Shown here in pieces: positions 27,826 through 37,818 of a DNA stretch of 64,000 nucleotides. The notes beneath the pieces were generated by a model. The model searched no databases and had not been told where the DNA came from. It worked only from the letters and a program-made list of their open reading frames with translations. The position numbers and the translations under genes are program-made. The number at the start of each line of letters is the position of its first letter. Position 1 is the stretch's first letter. The stretch is from Clostridioides difficile_D (GTDB lineage: Bacteria; Bacillota; Clostridia; Peptostreptococcales; Peptostreptococcaceae). The stretch spans positions 3,410,001 to 3,474,000 of the forward strand of contig OX244046.1 in assembly GCA_945861085.1 (NCBI GenBank), written 5' to 3'.

Positions 27826-28105
27826 ACCTCACTAATCTATAAGCATCATAAGAATTACTTTTTTTCTAGTTTCATATAAAGTACTACTTTTTTTGCTAAT
27901 TAAAAAAAACTATATCTACTCTTTTAAAAGATGTTTTCTTATTATTAATTCACCTTTTTCCTATATCTTTCTGAATTGAAAATAATCATATACATTGATA
28001 TAGTGTATATGATTATTTAAGTAAATATTCAGTTTCTTTATTTCTAGATATTCAGTTATACTACATTCACTAGATAACAAGTATAGCGTTGAACTGTAGA
28101 TATTT

Positions 28106-28302
28106 ACTTCACCTTTATATTTTCCCTACTAAATTCTCCTAATAATCTTTTTAATCTATTTGATTTAAAATACTCTATTTCTTCCTTACCTTCAACTATA
28201 CACACATATCCACCATCATCTGTTGATTTTCTGTTATATCCATAGTTTTCACCAAGAACATTGACAATATTATTCACTTTTTCAGCTACCTCCTTTGAAT
28301 AT
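28106..28302 (-). pseudogene. Fragment of an unknown mobile-element protein
   Basis: An open minus-strand stretch encodes KEVAEKVNNIVNVLGENYGY, then GGYVCIVEGKEEIEYFKSNR and KRLLGEFSREN, with normal codon use but no start in frame. I do not recognise the family. It lies in the same decayed element as the RadC and DUF960 remnants. The flanks 27826-28105 and 28303-28755 show only AT-rich debris. Confidence 0.4.
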
Positions 28303-28756
28303 TATTACAATAAGTTTAAATATTCTTTCTTCCATAAATATATTATGAGGAAGACTATCGTCTTTAATGGTTTAATAGCATATAAGGATGTGAATTTAAA
28401 AAAATCTATTTTTTATATCAGATGGGTATTGTTTTTTATAAAACTGGAAAAATCACCTAATAGAATCTATGATTTTTTAACATAACCTCCATAAATTAGT
28501 ACCAATTATCACTTCAAATTCAAATTTTTATCTAAAGAATATACAATCATATTTCCAGACTCAACATAATATTCAGTGTTGCACTTGTATTTACAAATTA
28601 TCATTCTAATAAAAACAACTATACATAGCTTAAAATCATCTTCTAAACATAATTACTAAAATTGAATTAATGATATCAATTCCATTAATCTCTTTTAATA
28701 AAAAATTCTCTTTTCTATCTGAAAATTATTTCAAAACTTTAAAGTTAAATACAAAA

Positions 28757-28802
28757 ATGACTATAAATAGATTTTTATTTACACAAATCTATCTATAGCC
28801 AC
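28757..28802 (-). terminator. Terminator of the surface protein gene
   Basis: On the minus strand GGCTATAGATAGATTT pairs with AAATCTATTTATAGTC around GTGTAAATAA-like loop bases, followed by ATTTTTGT. It is about 50 nt after the stop codon. Confidence 0.65.
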
Positions 28803-28850
28803 TATAGTTTATCCAATAAAATAATAAAATAAATATGTACACAATAAATG

Positions 28851-31800
28851 TTATTTACGTCTTAAGTATTTATTTATTAGATTTTTAATTAAAAAAAACA
28901 AGCTAGTGAACATTAATGCTAAATCTAGCATTATATTGCTTTGATCTCCTGTTTGTACATTTTGACCTACATTACTATCTAAACTTTCATCTGTATTTAT
29001 ATTTATATCTGGTTTCCCATCACCATCTATATCTATATTTATATCCGGTTTTCCATCTCCATCTATATCTATATTTATATCCGGTTTTCCATCTCCATCT
29101 GTATCTATATCTATGTCTGATTTTCCATCTCCATCTGTATCTGGTTTGCTATTTCCGCCATTATCTGGATCCGGCTTGCTATTTCCACCGTTATCTGGAT
29201 CCGGTTTGCTATTTCCGCCATTATCTGGATTTGGTTTGCTATTTCCACCGTTATCTGGATTTGGTTTACTATTTCCACCATTATCTGGATCCGGTTTACT
29301 ATTTCCACCGTTATCTGGATTTGGTTTGCTATTTCCACCATTATCTGGATTTGGTTTGCTATTTCCACCATTATCTGGATTTGGTTTGCTATTTCCACCA
29401 TTATCTGGATTTGGTTTGCTATTTCCACCATTATCTGGATTTGGTTTGCTATTTCCACCATTATCTGGATTTGGTTTGCTATTTCCACCGTTATCTGGAT
29501 TACCTGTATCATAACCTCCTGAGCCAGTATCTACATTTTTATCAGGCTTCCAATAATCATCTACTCCATCGTTATCTGCATCTACTGCTGGACGATTATA
29601 ATCTGTATCAGGGTTTCCATCTCCATTGGTATCTATATTTTTATCAGGTTTCCAAATACCATCTCCATTTCCACCTTCTGTACTAGGTTTCCATTCACCT
29701 GTATTATCAGTATCTATGTTAATATCTGGCTTCCAATCACCATTCGTATCTATATTGACATCTGGCCTTCCATCCCCATCAGTGTCTATATTTATATCCG
29801 GTTTTCCATCCCCATCTATATCTACATTTATCATATCTAACTTTAGCTTCTTTTCATCCTCACTACCTTCAGTGTAATTTATATCATCTCCAATATATTT
29901 TACAGTAATAGTTTGTTCAGTAGTCAAAATATGATGATTACTATCTAAAGGTCTCCATTCAATAGATGCAGTACTATAATTATGACTCTCACTACCCTTA
30001 TTATGAGTTTTTAATTCTACTGGATCTTTATATTCCTTTCCATTAATATAGAATTGTACATAACCTTTTGGAGAGGCACAATCTGGCCCTTCTTTCTTAT
30101 CAGGTGAAACAGTAGCATTTAATGTAAACGTATCTGTTGGTTTAAAAACATCAGTTTTAACTTTAGACTCTTCTACAACTAATGAAGTTTCTGTATCAGC
30201 AGGAATAATTTCTGCCTTATAATATGCTCTATGTCCCCAATAAGCATCATTAAAAGGTCTTTGATTAGCAAACTGTGTCGATGTAATGATTAATTGATAT
30301 TTTCCAGCATCAACTTGTTTTGTAAGGTCAGCATTTCCTAAATTTGTATCTGGTTCCATCGTTTCCTCATTTAAACGTTGAGAGCTAATAGTCATAAATT
30401 TTTCATCTGTGAGTTTTTCATCTTTAGGAGTAGTTATTGGAATACCACCATCTTTTAATAGCCAATATAAAAATGCTTCTTCTACGTCTTTTTCAAATGG
30501 TAATCCATCATATCTTTTACTAATCGAATATGGTGGAGTCTTATCAATAGTAAATTCTTCATATTGCTTTAAAAATTGAGAACCTGAACCTATATCTTTA
30601 ATATAAAAATCATCTGGTTTTAGATCTCCTCCAGTAATTTTATCTATAACAACTAAATCAACAGATACTTCAGATCCAACAAATTTATCAGAGAACCACA
30701 AGTAAAGAAGCCCTTGATCATCCGTATAACTGGGCGCTCCATAAGGATAAACTTTTCCATCAATTAGCATTTTAAAATCATCAACTAGTGTAGTACTAAC
30801 TTTATCTTGCCCTAAATACGTTAGAGATATTTTGCTCATAAAAACTTTTGTTTTCTTTTCTAAGTCACCATATGCAACTGCTCCACCGATACTTTTGAAT
30901 GTTGTTGCTTTTAATGAACCACCTGTTACTATAACATTTCCTGTTGCAGCACTTAGGTCAAAAATCCAACTTCCTGTTCCTGTCATATAAGGTAAAATTG
31001 TTCCTCCAGTTACAAGTACACGATATCCTCTATCTGTAATTTGTGATGAAATAATACATCCATCTCCAAATGCACTACCATGTTTCCCTCCATATGAATA
31101 GGAAAGTCCACCATTAACTGTAATATTTCCACTATGACCATGACCAGTTTTAGGATCTACTACTGATGGACTTAAAGCTTGTTTATTTGAGTCATAGTAC
31201 CCTCCACCTATTCCAGCTCCATGGTATGCGCCTCTAGCAGTTATAGTACCACCATTGATTGTGATATCTCCACCATCACCGTTACCACCTCCACCTATTC
31301 CAGCTCCATATCCCCTATTATTAGTTGCTTCCTGACCGTAAGTAATTATAGTACCACCATTAATGATAATATTTCCTCCACTTTCAGTATCTCCACCACC
31401 AATACCTGCAGCATAAGTATTTCCGACAGCTGTTAAACTCCCACGATTTTTGCTATCTAGTAGTGTAAGGCGATCTCCTTTTTTTAACTTGTCTCCATTT
31501 TCTAGGGTTACATCTCTAGGAATTTTTCCATTCTCAGGAACTATGAACTCTCCTTCAATGTCTCTATTTACAACAGAATCATCAATAATTAGAGTAGTAC
31601 TTTTTCCTGCTCTTATACCTGGATAAAGCACATCACCTGACTTTAGTATGTTTTCACTACCATCTTGTAATATAATATGTGCATATGCACCACCATCTTT
31701 TTCTGGTGTTAAAGTAAATGGGCTATTACCACCAGATGCGGTTTTAATATTTACTCCATTAAATATTAATTCAGCTTTTATATCTTTAGGTATAACAATC

Positions 31801-32450
31801 CTATGTTTTGTTGGAGTATTTGGATTATTATTTTGAATTGTCATTTGTTTTCCACTAAGAATAGTTAAAACGCCACTTGCAAATTTAAAATCAACATTTA
31901 TTTCTCCACCACTAATTTTAAAGTCTCCTGCAGACATAGACTCTTCTGCAGTGACATCTTCTTCTACAATTACTTCATTAACATCTTCTTCTGCATCTCC
32001 TGCATTAGTATCTCCTTCTGCATTTCCTGCATTAGTATCTCCTTCTGCATTTCCTGCATTAGTATCTCCTTCTGCATTTCCTGCATTAGTATCTCCTTCT
32101 GCATTTCCTGCATTAGCATCTCCTTCTGCACTTCCTGCATTAGCATCTCCTTCTGCACTTCCTGTATTAGCATCTCCTTCTGCATTTCCTGCATTAGCAT
32201 CTCCTTCTGCATTTCCTGCATTAGCATCTCCTTCTGCATTTCCTGCATTAGCATCTCCTTCTGCATTTCCTGCATTAGCATCTCCTTCTGCATTTCCTGC
32301 ATTAGCATCTCCTTCTGTACTTCCTGCATTAGTACTTTCTTCTATAGTATCTGCGAAAGTATTTGATGCATTAAATGATGCTACTGATCCAAGTCCCATT
32401 GAGATACTTAAAATCATTGATAGTGCTTTCTTTTTACATTTTTGTTGCAT
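28851..32450 (-). CDS. Cell-wall anchored repeat surface protein with NVQTG sortase signal
   Basis: This 1199-residue protein has a signal peptide (residues 1 to about 34, ending TFADT), a tract of about fourteen 9-residue GNAEGDANA-type repeats (about 42-165), and a region with glycine-rich AGIGGG / INGG turns resembling a beta-helix (about 190-530). Further folded domains reach about 890. Then come DGDGKPDINIDT blocks, about twelve NPDNGGNSKP decapeptides, another DGDGKPDINI run, NVQTG near residue 1160, a hydrophobic span and KYLRRK. SrtB of C. difficile recognises such S/N-P/V-x-TG motifs. It probably corresponds to the surface protein known as CD3145 in strain 630 (from memory). Adhesion is a guess; Asp-rich repeats may bind calcium. 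Confidence 0.9.
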   Translation of the reverse strand: MQQKCKKKALSMILSISMGLGSVASFNASNTFADTIEESTNAGSTEGDANAGNAEGDANAGNAEGDANAGNAEGDANAGNAEGDANAGNAEGDANTGSAEGDANAGSAEGDANAGNAEGDTNAGNAEGDTNAGNAEGDTNAGNAEGDTNAGDAEEDVNEVIVEEDVTAEESMSAGDFKISGGEINVDFKFASGVLTILSGKQMTIQNNNPNTPTKHRIVIPKDIKAELIFNGVNIKTASGGNSPFTLTPEKDGGAYAHIILQDGSENILKSGDVLYPGIRAGKSTTLIIDDSVVNRDIEGEFIVPENGKIPRDVTLENGDKLKKGDRLTLLDSKNRGSLTAVGNTYAAGIGGGDTESGGNIIINGGTIITYGQEATNNRGYGAGIGGGGNGDGGDITINGGTITARGAYHGAGIGGGYYDSNKQALSPSVVDPKTGHGHSGNITVNGGLSYSYGGKHGSAFGDGCIISSQITDRGYRVLVTGGTILPYMTGTGSWIFDLSAATGNVIVTGGSLKATTFKSIGGAVAYGDLEKKTKVFMSKISLTYLGQDKVSTTLVDDFKMLIDGKVYPYGAPSYTDDQGLLYLWFSDKFVGSEVSVDLVVIDKITGGDLKPDDFYIKDIGSGSQFLKQYEEFTIDKTPPYSISKRYDGLPFEKDVEEAFLYWLLKDGGIPITTPKDEKLTDEKFMTISSQRLNEETMEPDTNLGNADLTKQVDAGKYQLIITSTQFANQRPFNDAYWGHRAYYKAEIIPADTETSLVVEESKVKTDVFKPTDTFTLNATVSPDKKEGPDCASPKGYVQFYINGKEYKDPVELKTHNKGSESHNYSTASIEWRPLDSNHHILTTEQTITVKYIGDDINYTEGSEDEKKLKLDMINVDIDGDGKPDINIDTDGDGRPDVNIDTNGDWKPDINIDTDNTGEWKPSTEGGNGDGIWKPDKNIDTNGDGNPDTDYNRPAVDADNDGVDDYWKPDKNVDTGSGGYDTGNPDNGGNSKPNPDNGGNSKPNPDNGGNSKPNPDNGGNSKPNPDNGGNSKPNPDNGGNSKPNPDNGGNSKPDPDNGGNSKPNPDNGGNSKPNPDNGGNSKPDPDNGGNSKPDPDNGGNSKPDTDGDGKSDIDIDTDGDGKPDINIDIDGDGKPDINIDIDGDGKPDININTDESLDSNVGQNVQTGDQSNIMLDLALMFTSLFFLIKNLINKYLRRK
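29140..29500 (-). repeat. 30-bp coding tandem repeats (NPDNGGNSKP), about 12 copies
   Basis: Near-identical 30-bp units with changes limited mostly to third positions and the codon for Asn/Asp encode the decapeptide. Several adjacent units are exactly identical, which favours copy-number change by slippage or recombination. Confidence 0.9.
31998..32325 (-). repeat. 27-bp coding tandem repeats (GNAEGDANA), about 12 copies or more
   Basis: Units of CTTCTGCATTTCCTGCATTA-type sequence encode the 9-residue repeat near the N-terminus; variants differ at single bases (GCA/GTA, CAT/CAC). Open frames on the other strand here are by-products of the repeat. Confidence 0.9.
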
Positions 32451-32466
32451 AAATTCCCCCTCCCCC

Positions 32467-32571
32467 TAATAATTTTTAATATACACTGTATACATCCTAA
32501 TATACACTCTAATAATTCTTAATATACGCTGTATACATTCTAATACACACTCTAATAATTTTTAATATATA
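32467..32571. repeat. 43-bp tandem repeat in the surface-gene leader
   Basis: Unit 1 (32467-32509) and unit 2 (32510-32552) differ at only a few bases and start TAATAATTYTTAATATACRC; a partial third copy follows. They lie just upstream of the surface-protein ribosome site, in the leader or promoter. Confidence 0.8.
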
Positions 32572-32718
32572 CTTAAAACTTATATTTGTCAATGAATATA
32601 CTGTTTTTTTCAACCTTATATATTATAAGTATTTATTATTTGCTAAATAACTATAATAAAAATTTTGACTATATAAAATTTATTTAATCTTTTATATAAC
32701 AATACAGGTGGTGATTAA

Positions 32719-33426
32719 TTGAAAATACTAGTAAAAATATTAATAAACATTATTTGTATTATTACACTAATTTTCTCTAGCCTTTCGGTTTACATAAAAT
32801 TATCTGAATATAGAAAAGCTAATGAAGTATATACTGAATTCAGAGAAAACACTAGCAATAACAATAGTAAACATCAAGAACTTTATGATAAAAATAATGA
32901 TTATAGATTCTGGCTTAAAATAAACAACGCAAATATAGACTATCCTGTAGTACAAGGATATAACAATGATTTCTACCTAACTCATGATTTTTATAAAAAT
33001 TATCTTCCTTCAGGTAGTATTTTCATGGATTATAGAAATAACTTTGAAAATGATAAGAGTTTAATAGTCTATGGTCATTATATGAAAAATAAAACTATGT
33101 TTGCTCAACTAGAAAACTATACTGATGAAGCATTTTTCAAAGAAAATAACTTAGTAGAAATAAAATATAAAGTACAAACTTATACTTATGAAATTTTTTC
33201 AGTATATACTGCTGACTTAATTAACAGAGATTATTTAAGTATACACTTTAATAATAATGATGAGTTTAAAGATTCTTTGAATTATATAACCTAAAGATCA
33301 GTACACAAATCTGATATAAAGGTAGATATTTCAGACAAAATTATAACTTTATATACTTGTAACTATGAATTTAAAGATGCTCGTACTATAGTTCATGCTA
33401 AATTAATTTCAAAAAAAAGAGACTGA
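32719..33426 (+). pseudogene. Class B sortase pseudogene, in-frame stop before the catalytic Cys
   Basis: From TTG at 32719 (after GGTGGTG) the frame encodes an N-terminal membrane anchor, then a sortase B domain with FWLKINNANIDYPVVQG, FLTH-like NDFYLTHDF, and the catalytic His in VYGHYMKN. TAA at 33292-33294 ends the ORF at 191 codons. The next 44 codons continue in the same frame with ITLYTCNYEF, which holds the catalytic Cys, and end at TGA 33426. Only one base change separates it from a full-length gene. This fits the sortase pseudogene known beside CD3145 in strain 630. Confidence 0.88.
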
Positions 33427-33472
33427 TAAGTAAGTTTGTGTAAATACAAACTTACCTACAGTCTTTTTTGAA
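33415..33472 (+). terminator. Terminator after the sortase pseudogene
   Basis: AAAAAAGAGACTG with an inner GTAAGTTTGTG-type stem pairs with CAAACTTAC and CAGTCTTTTTT. The T-run is on the plus strand. Confidence 0.75.
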
Positions 33473-33527
33473 TGTAAAATTGGTAAGTTTGGAATAATAT
33501 TCATATTAAACTTTTGGAGGTAAAGAA

Positions 33528-34866
33528 ATGAAAGAACAAAGAGAAATAATTATTCCAGATTTAGATTACCAAACTGAATTAAGAAAGTGTAAAACTATGG
33601 AGGATGTAGTTGGTGAAGATGGTATATAATGGCTCAATTTACAAATTATCTTGGTGATATTAATGAAATTCCAAAAGATACATTATTTATCGATGGAAGT
33701 AAAATTAAATCTGTTGCTAATAGATGCACATTTGTTTAGAGAAAAATTATTGAAAAAAATATGCCTAAAATATTAAAAGAGCTACCTTACTTTATTTTGA
33801 AATGCGAACAAAATTTTGGCATTAAGGTAATTTATAAAGATAAAATAAGAATGTGCCACTTAAAAAAGTTACTTAAAAAACTTAAAAAGATAGCTAGAGA
33901 AGAGAGAGTTATTTTTGTTCATGGCAAAGGTAAAAGAAAAACATCTATTCAAAAATTATGTAATTATATCAATAGGCTAAAAAAGTATATTAAAGATCTT
34001 TATATAATGGGTGAACGAAACATCTACTCTAAAATGGATAAAGATGCAACATTTATGAGGATGAAAGAAGACTACATGAAGAATGGTCAACTTAAACCTA
34101 CATATAATATTCAAATTGGTGTAGATTCTGAATATGTAGTATGGGCAAATTCAGGTTCTCAACCTACAGATACTACGACTTTAATATCATTTTTAAAGTC
34201 TATAGAAGAATATACTAATTTTAAATATCATAAAGTAATAGCTGACGCTGGTTATGAAAGTGAGGAAAATTATGTATTTCTTGAAAATAATAATCAACTT
34301 TCTTTTATTAAACCTTCCAATTATGAAGTTAGTAAAACAAGAAAATATAAAATAATATAGGGCGTGTAGACAACATAAATTATAATTCAGAAGATGATTA
34401 CTACATTTGCAAAAACAATAAAAAGCTATATGCTAGTAATACTAAAATAAGGAAATCAAAAACTGGATATAAAAGTGAAATAACATATTATACTTGTGAG
34501 GATTGTAGTTACTGTGAATTTAAACGTAGCTGTATAAAAGGAAATAATAGCAAAACATCCCTTGAGCAAAGGACTAAGAGGCTTGAAATATCTAAATTAT
34601 TTCATGAAAAAAGAAAAGATAATTTAGAAAGAATCACTAGTATACAAAGATGTGAACTTAGAATGAATAGAAGTATTCAGATAGAAGGAGCTTTAGCTCA
34701 AATAAAACATAATATAAACTTTAAGAGATTTCTAAGTAGAGGCAATCAAAATGTTCTTTCCGAATTTATACTTGTGGTGTTAGCCCATAGTATTTCTAAA
34801 TTTCACAATAAGATAATGAATAATAAATGTGGTGTGTATATTCACACTCTCAAAAATATTTCTTAA
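33528..34866 (+). pseudogene. Broken IS1182-like DDE transposase
   Basis: Several plus-strand pieces together match an IS1182-type transposase: FIDGSKIKSVANRCTFV (first catalytic Asp region), DKDATFMRMKEDYMKNGQLK, ADAGYESEENYVF (second Asp), a Cys-rich CEDCSYCEFKRSC segment, and RSIQIEGALAQIKHN (catalytic Glu region). Stops at about 33627, 33737 and 34358 and the lack of a proper N-terminus show it is inactive. No clear terminal inverted repeats were found. Confidence 0.82.
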
Positions 34867-34980
34867 TCTTACCATTTGTAAATTATTCCATTTTTTAAAT
34901 GGTATTTTTATACCTTTATTTCTTATGCCCATTTTTAAGCTCAAATCTTGCATAAATATAAATCAATGAAAAACAAGTAA

Positions 34981-35033
34981 AAAAAGAACTGTCGAACAGC
35001 AATTCAAAATTACTCATTCGACAGTTCCTTTTT
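34981..35033. terminator. Strong bidirectional terminator left of the island
   Basis: AAAAGAACTGTCGAA and TTCGACAGTTCCTTTTT form a long stem. It ends 16 nt before the island attachment repeat and belongs to the chromosomal side, possibly the IS remnant. Confidence 0.75.
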
Positions 35034-35048
35034 CGTGAATTTAAGTGA

Positions 35049-35062
35049 TGGAGACGAGGGGA
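35049..35062. repeat. att site, left end of the ssrA island
   Basis: TGGAGACGAGGGGA is identical to 49412-49425, the last bases of the tmRNA before CCA. It continues with one mismatch (AATC versus AGTC). This direct repeat defines the island ends. Confidence 0.82.
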
Positions 35063-35620
35063 ATCTATAAGTGGTTATTTGATTGTTTTGTTGGTTTTTG
35101 TAAAGCTGTTTATACAAATATTTACATGGAATTTCATATATTTTTTTATAGTTTTTCTAAGTATTTATTTCTACAGTTGGGGTATAATTGGGGGATTTAT
35201 AACTATAATTAAATATATCTTATAATGAATCCAACTAGTTGTTCATTAAAATTTCAGCACTATTTACCCACTTCATTTATTCGTTATATCCTAATCATAA
35301 CTTTATCTTGATGACAATATTCACTTATTTCCCTTAATTACATTTATAGCTTTAACAAATCTATTTAATTCTTCAATACTAATTTTAAATATATCTCTTA
35401 ACTATATAATTAATCATAAAACAAAATATATTTGTTTAGTATTAAAATACTTATTAAATCCTCTACTTTGATATAAATGATTTAAAATTTCAATATTAAT
35501 ATTTAATAACTTCTTTATAACATCATTTCTATAATTTATCTTTTTCTCTCATTTTAACACATAACTTAAAGAAATCTTAAATCAACTAACTCTAAGCAAT
35601 AAATACATCCTGAAAGATAA
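35063..35620. other. Non-coding island end with possible decayed ORF
   Basis: Near 35175-35200 is a motif shared with the other island end. Between about 35325 and 35590 a minus-strand frame with stops reads KLLNINIEILNHLYQSRGF and later EELNRFVKAINVIKGNK, probably a dead island gene of unknown family. No intact gene is seen. Confidence 0.4.
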
Positions 35621-35727
35621 TTGACTAAAATAAAATATTTATTGTATCACTACCTTTTACATATATTTAATTTGCTTATACAATATTATTACACTTTTAT
35701 TTGCAATAAAAACCCTAACCCACTACA

Positions 35728-37818
35728 TCAAATATATTTATATAATAATGTTTTTTTACTATGTATATTATCTAGACTCATTTTTATATGTATAATTTTA
35801 CTTGCTTCATAACATTCAAGTATAATTATCCCTTCATTAAATGGAGTCCCTTCTTCTAATTTACTTTCAAAGGCAAAAAATCCATCTCCTACTTTTTTAA
35901 AATAACCATTTATAGTAGAACTTCCTATATTAACCTCTACAAATCTATGACTATTATAATCATTCATCATTATATTTACATCTGATTCATAGGATATATA
36001 TTCTCTAAACTCAACTTCATTTCCATGTTCATCATTCAATATATATTCCTTATTTATATGTAATATCTTTTGTTCTAGAATTGAATTTATAAATTTATCA
36101 AAATCATACTTATTATCATAACTCTTGATAAAACAAGGGAGATACTCTTTACCTTTTTCTGCTTTTCTACCATTTTTTCTTAAAAACTCTGATGTAGCTT
36201 TAAGAAAACGATCCTCAACAAGCCCCACTACAATTAAATTGTTGGTATTACTATTCATAAGTTTAAACGATGAAATAGGTGACTGTACGATGAAATCGTC
36301 TTCTTTTTTTGTACATATTATCACTTTTGAACTATTCCATAAAATATCATAAATAATAATAGATTCTCCATCTTTAAGTTCTCTAAGTTCTTCTTGCATT
36401 GATTCTAATATCCATGAACTTAAAAATACATTTGATTCTTTCTTATTCATGTCTATCATACATAATGCCATTTCTTTAATCACTTCTAAATCTTCTCTAT
36501 ATTTTAGATATTTTTGAAAATTTGAAAATGCTTCATCTATATTTTCTAAAAATCTCAAAATTTTTCCTTTATATAAATATGCTTCATAAATCTCTGGATC
36601 TAAACTTATGACTATATCTAAATGTTCAATCGCTTTATTATATGGAAGCAATTTACTAATATTTAAATTAGCTCTTATATTCATGCTATCTTTCTCTAAA
36701 CACCTATTATAATATTTTAAACTATTATTAATTTGACCACTTTTTTCATATACTTCTGCAAGATTATAATTTACATCAAATGTGTCCATAGTATCTATTG
36801 CATTTAAAAAACATGCTATAGCCTTTTTATACTTATATATTTTCTTATATTCTATTCCTAAGTAATAATTAGCATAATAATTACTTTCATCATTTTTTAA
36901 AACCTCTATACAGTAGTTTTTTAATTTTTTATAATCTTCATTAATATTTAATAGAAAAAATTTATACTTTTGAAACTCTTGTTCATATTTTGCTATAGTT
37001 TCTATTTCTTTCAATGCATTTTTAAAGTCATTTTGAGATATATAAAACCTAGTCATATTTAATTGTTGTGTGAACATTTCATATAAGCTAGAATCAAATT
37101 TTAATGCTTCTAAAATTGAATTTACATTATTATCTACAAATTTAATATATTCTGTAGAATTCTTATCTATTTTTCTTGGTTTATATTTTAATGCTAGTTC
37201 ATTTATATAATTTTTACTTAAAAAACCTCTATATGTACATAGATTTTGTGTAATATTAGATATTAATGAATCAAATAAAGCATCTACATCTATATCTAGG
37301 TTATTTCTTTTTTCCCATTCATATATTTTTAGTTTTGCCAAATCTATTCTATTTTCTAAAGATAACTCTTTAAACTCTACATTGATAGCTTTTTCATAGT
37401 TTAATCCATTTTTTTTAGCTATATTTTTTATTTCTTCTATGATTTCTTCTTTTTCATTATTTGATCTAGAAGAATTTATAACATTTTTCATTTGTTGTAA
37501 TTTTATAGCAAATGCTCGAAATTGTTTATCATATTTAGAACATACAAATACATATTTTTTACCATGTTTTATCTCCAACTTTTCTAATAATGTACTTACT
37601 GATTTAAAATCAAAATAATTTGACTTCACCTGTACAGATACTTCATAATCCTTAAAAATAATAGTAAAATCATTTATTTGTTCAAAAGTTATCTCTTTAT
37701 AATCTTCCCTATCTATATTATCAAATAAATAAATTAGACTTACACAATCTTGAAATGCAGTTCCTATATAATTAATTGCACCACCTGTATTTTTTCTACT
37801 AAAATATTCTTTATTCAT
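35728..37818 (-). CDS. Nuclease-like domain plus TPR protein, candidate defence gene
   Basis: 696 residues. The N-terminus (1-200) resembles DUF4297/Cap4-type PD-(D/E)XK domains: GGAINYIGTAFQDCVSLIYL, Glu46, Asp50 (INDFTI) and QVK at 63-65, which could form the E-D-QxK active site. A helical linker follows. Residues about 255-460 form tetratricopeptide-like repeats (YYLGIEYKKIYKYKKAIACF, NYNLAEVYEKSGQINNSLKY). The C-terminal 230 residues match nothing I know. It is the last gene at the island end, on its own transcript, the usual place for satellite cargo. A phage-defence effector with a TPR sensor is a reasonable inference. Confidence 0.65.
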   Translation of the reverse strand: MNKEYFSRKNTGGAINYIGTAFQDCVSLIYLFDNIDREDYKEITFEQINDFTIIFKDYEVSVQVKSNYFDFKSVSTLLEKLEIKHGKKYVFVCSKYDKQFRAFAIKLQQMKNVINSSRSNNEKEEIIEEIKNIAKKNGLNYEKAINVEFKELSLENRIDLAKLKIYEWEKRNNLDIDVDALFDSLISNITQNLCTYRGFLSKNYINELALKYKPRKIDKNSTEYIKFVDNNVNSILEALKFDSSLYEMFTQQLNMTRFYISQNDFKNALKEIETIAKYEQEFQKYKFFLLNINEDYKKLKNYCIEVLKNDESNYYANYYLGIEYKKIYKYKKAIACFLNAIDTMDTFDVNYNLAEVYEKSGQINNSLKYYNRCLEKDSMNIRANLNISKLLPYNKAIEHLDIVISLDPEIYEAYLYKGKILRFLENIDEAFSNFQKYLKYREDLEVIKEMALCMIDMNKKESNVFLSSWILESMQEELRELKDGESIIIYDILWNSSKVIICTKKEDDFIVQSPISSFKLMNSNTNNLIVVGLVEDRFLKATSEFLRKNGRKAEKGKEYLPCFIKSYDNKYDFDKFINSILEQKILHINKEYILNDEHGNEVEFREYISYESDVNIMMNDYNSHRFVEVNIGSSTINGYFKKVGDGFFAFESKLEEGTPFNEGIIILECYEASKIIHIKMSLDNIHSKKTLLYKYI

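Noticed and set aside
28261..28485. 74-codon plus-strand ORF
   Set aside because: It overlaps the minus-strand fragment at 28106-28302, has no SD and looks like chance AT-rich sequence.
29140..29500. CRISPR-like array of 30-bp repeats
   Set aside because: Units are contiguous with no unique spacers, they are in frame in a protein, and no cas genes are near.
29113..29514. Long open frames on both strands in the surface-protein repeats (e.g. plus-strand LLFPPLSGSG repeats)
   Set aside because: They arise because the 30-bp unit is a multiple of three, so any frame without a stop in one unit stays open; the real frame has signal peptide, sorting signal and SD.
31951..32469. 172-codon plus-strand ORF over the 27-bp repeats
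   Set aside because: By-product of the repeat; composition is only Ala/Ser/Pro/Leu and it opposes the surface-protein signal peptide.
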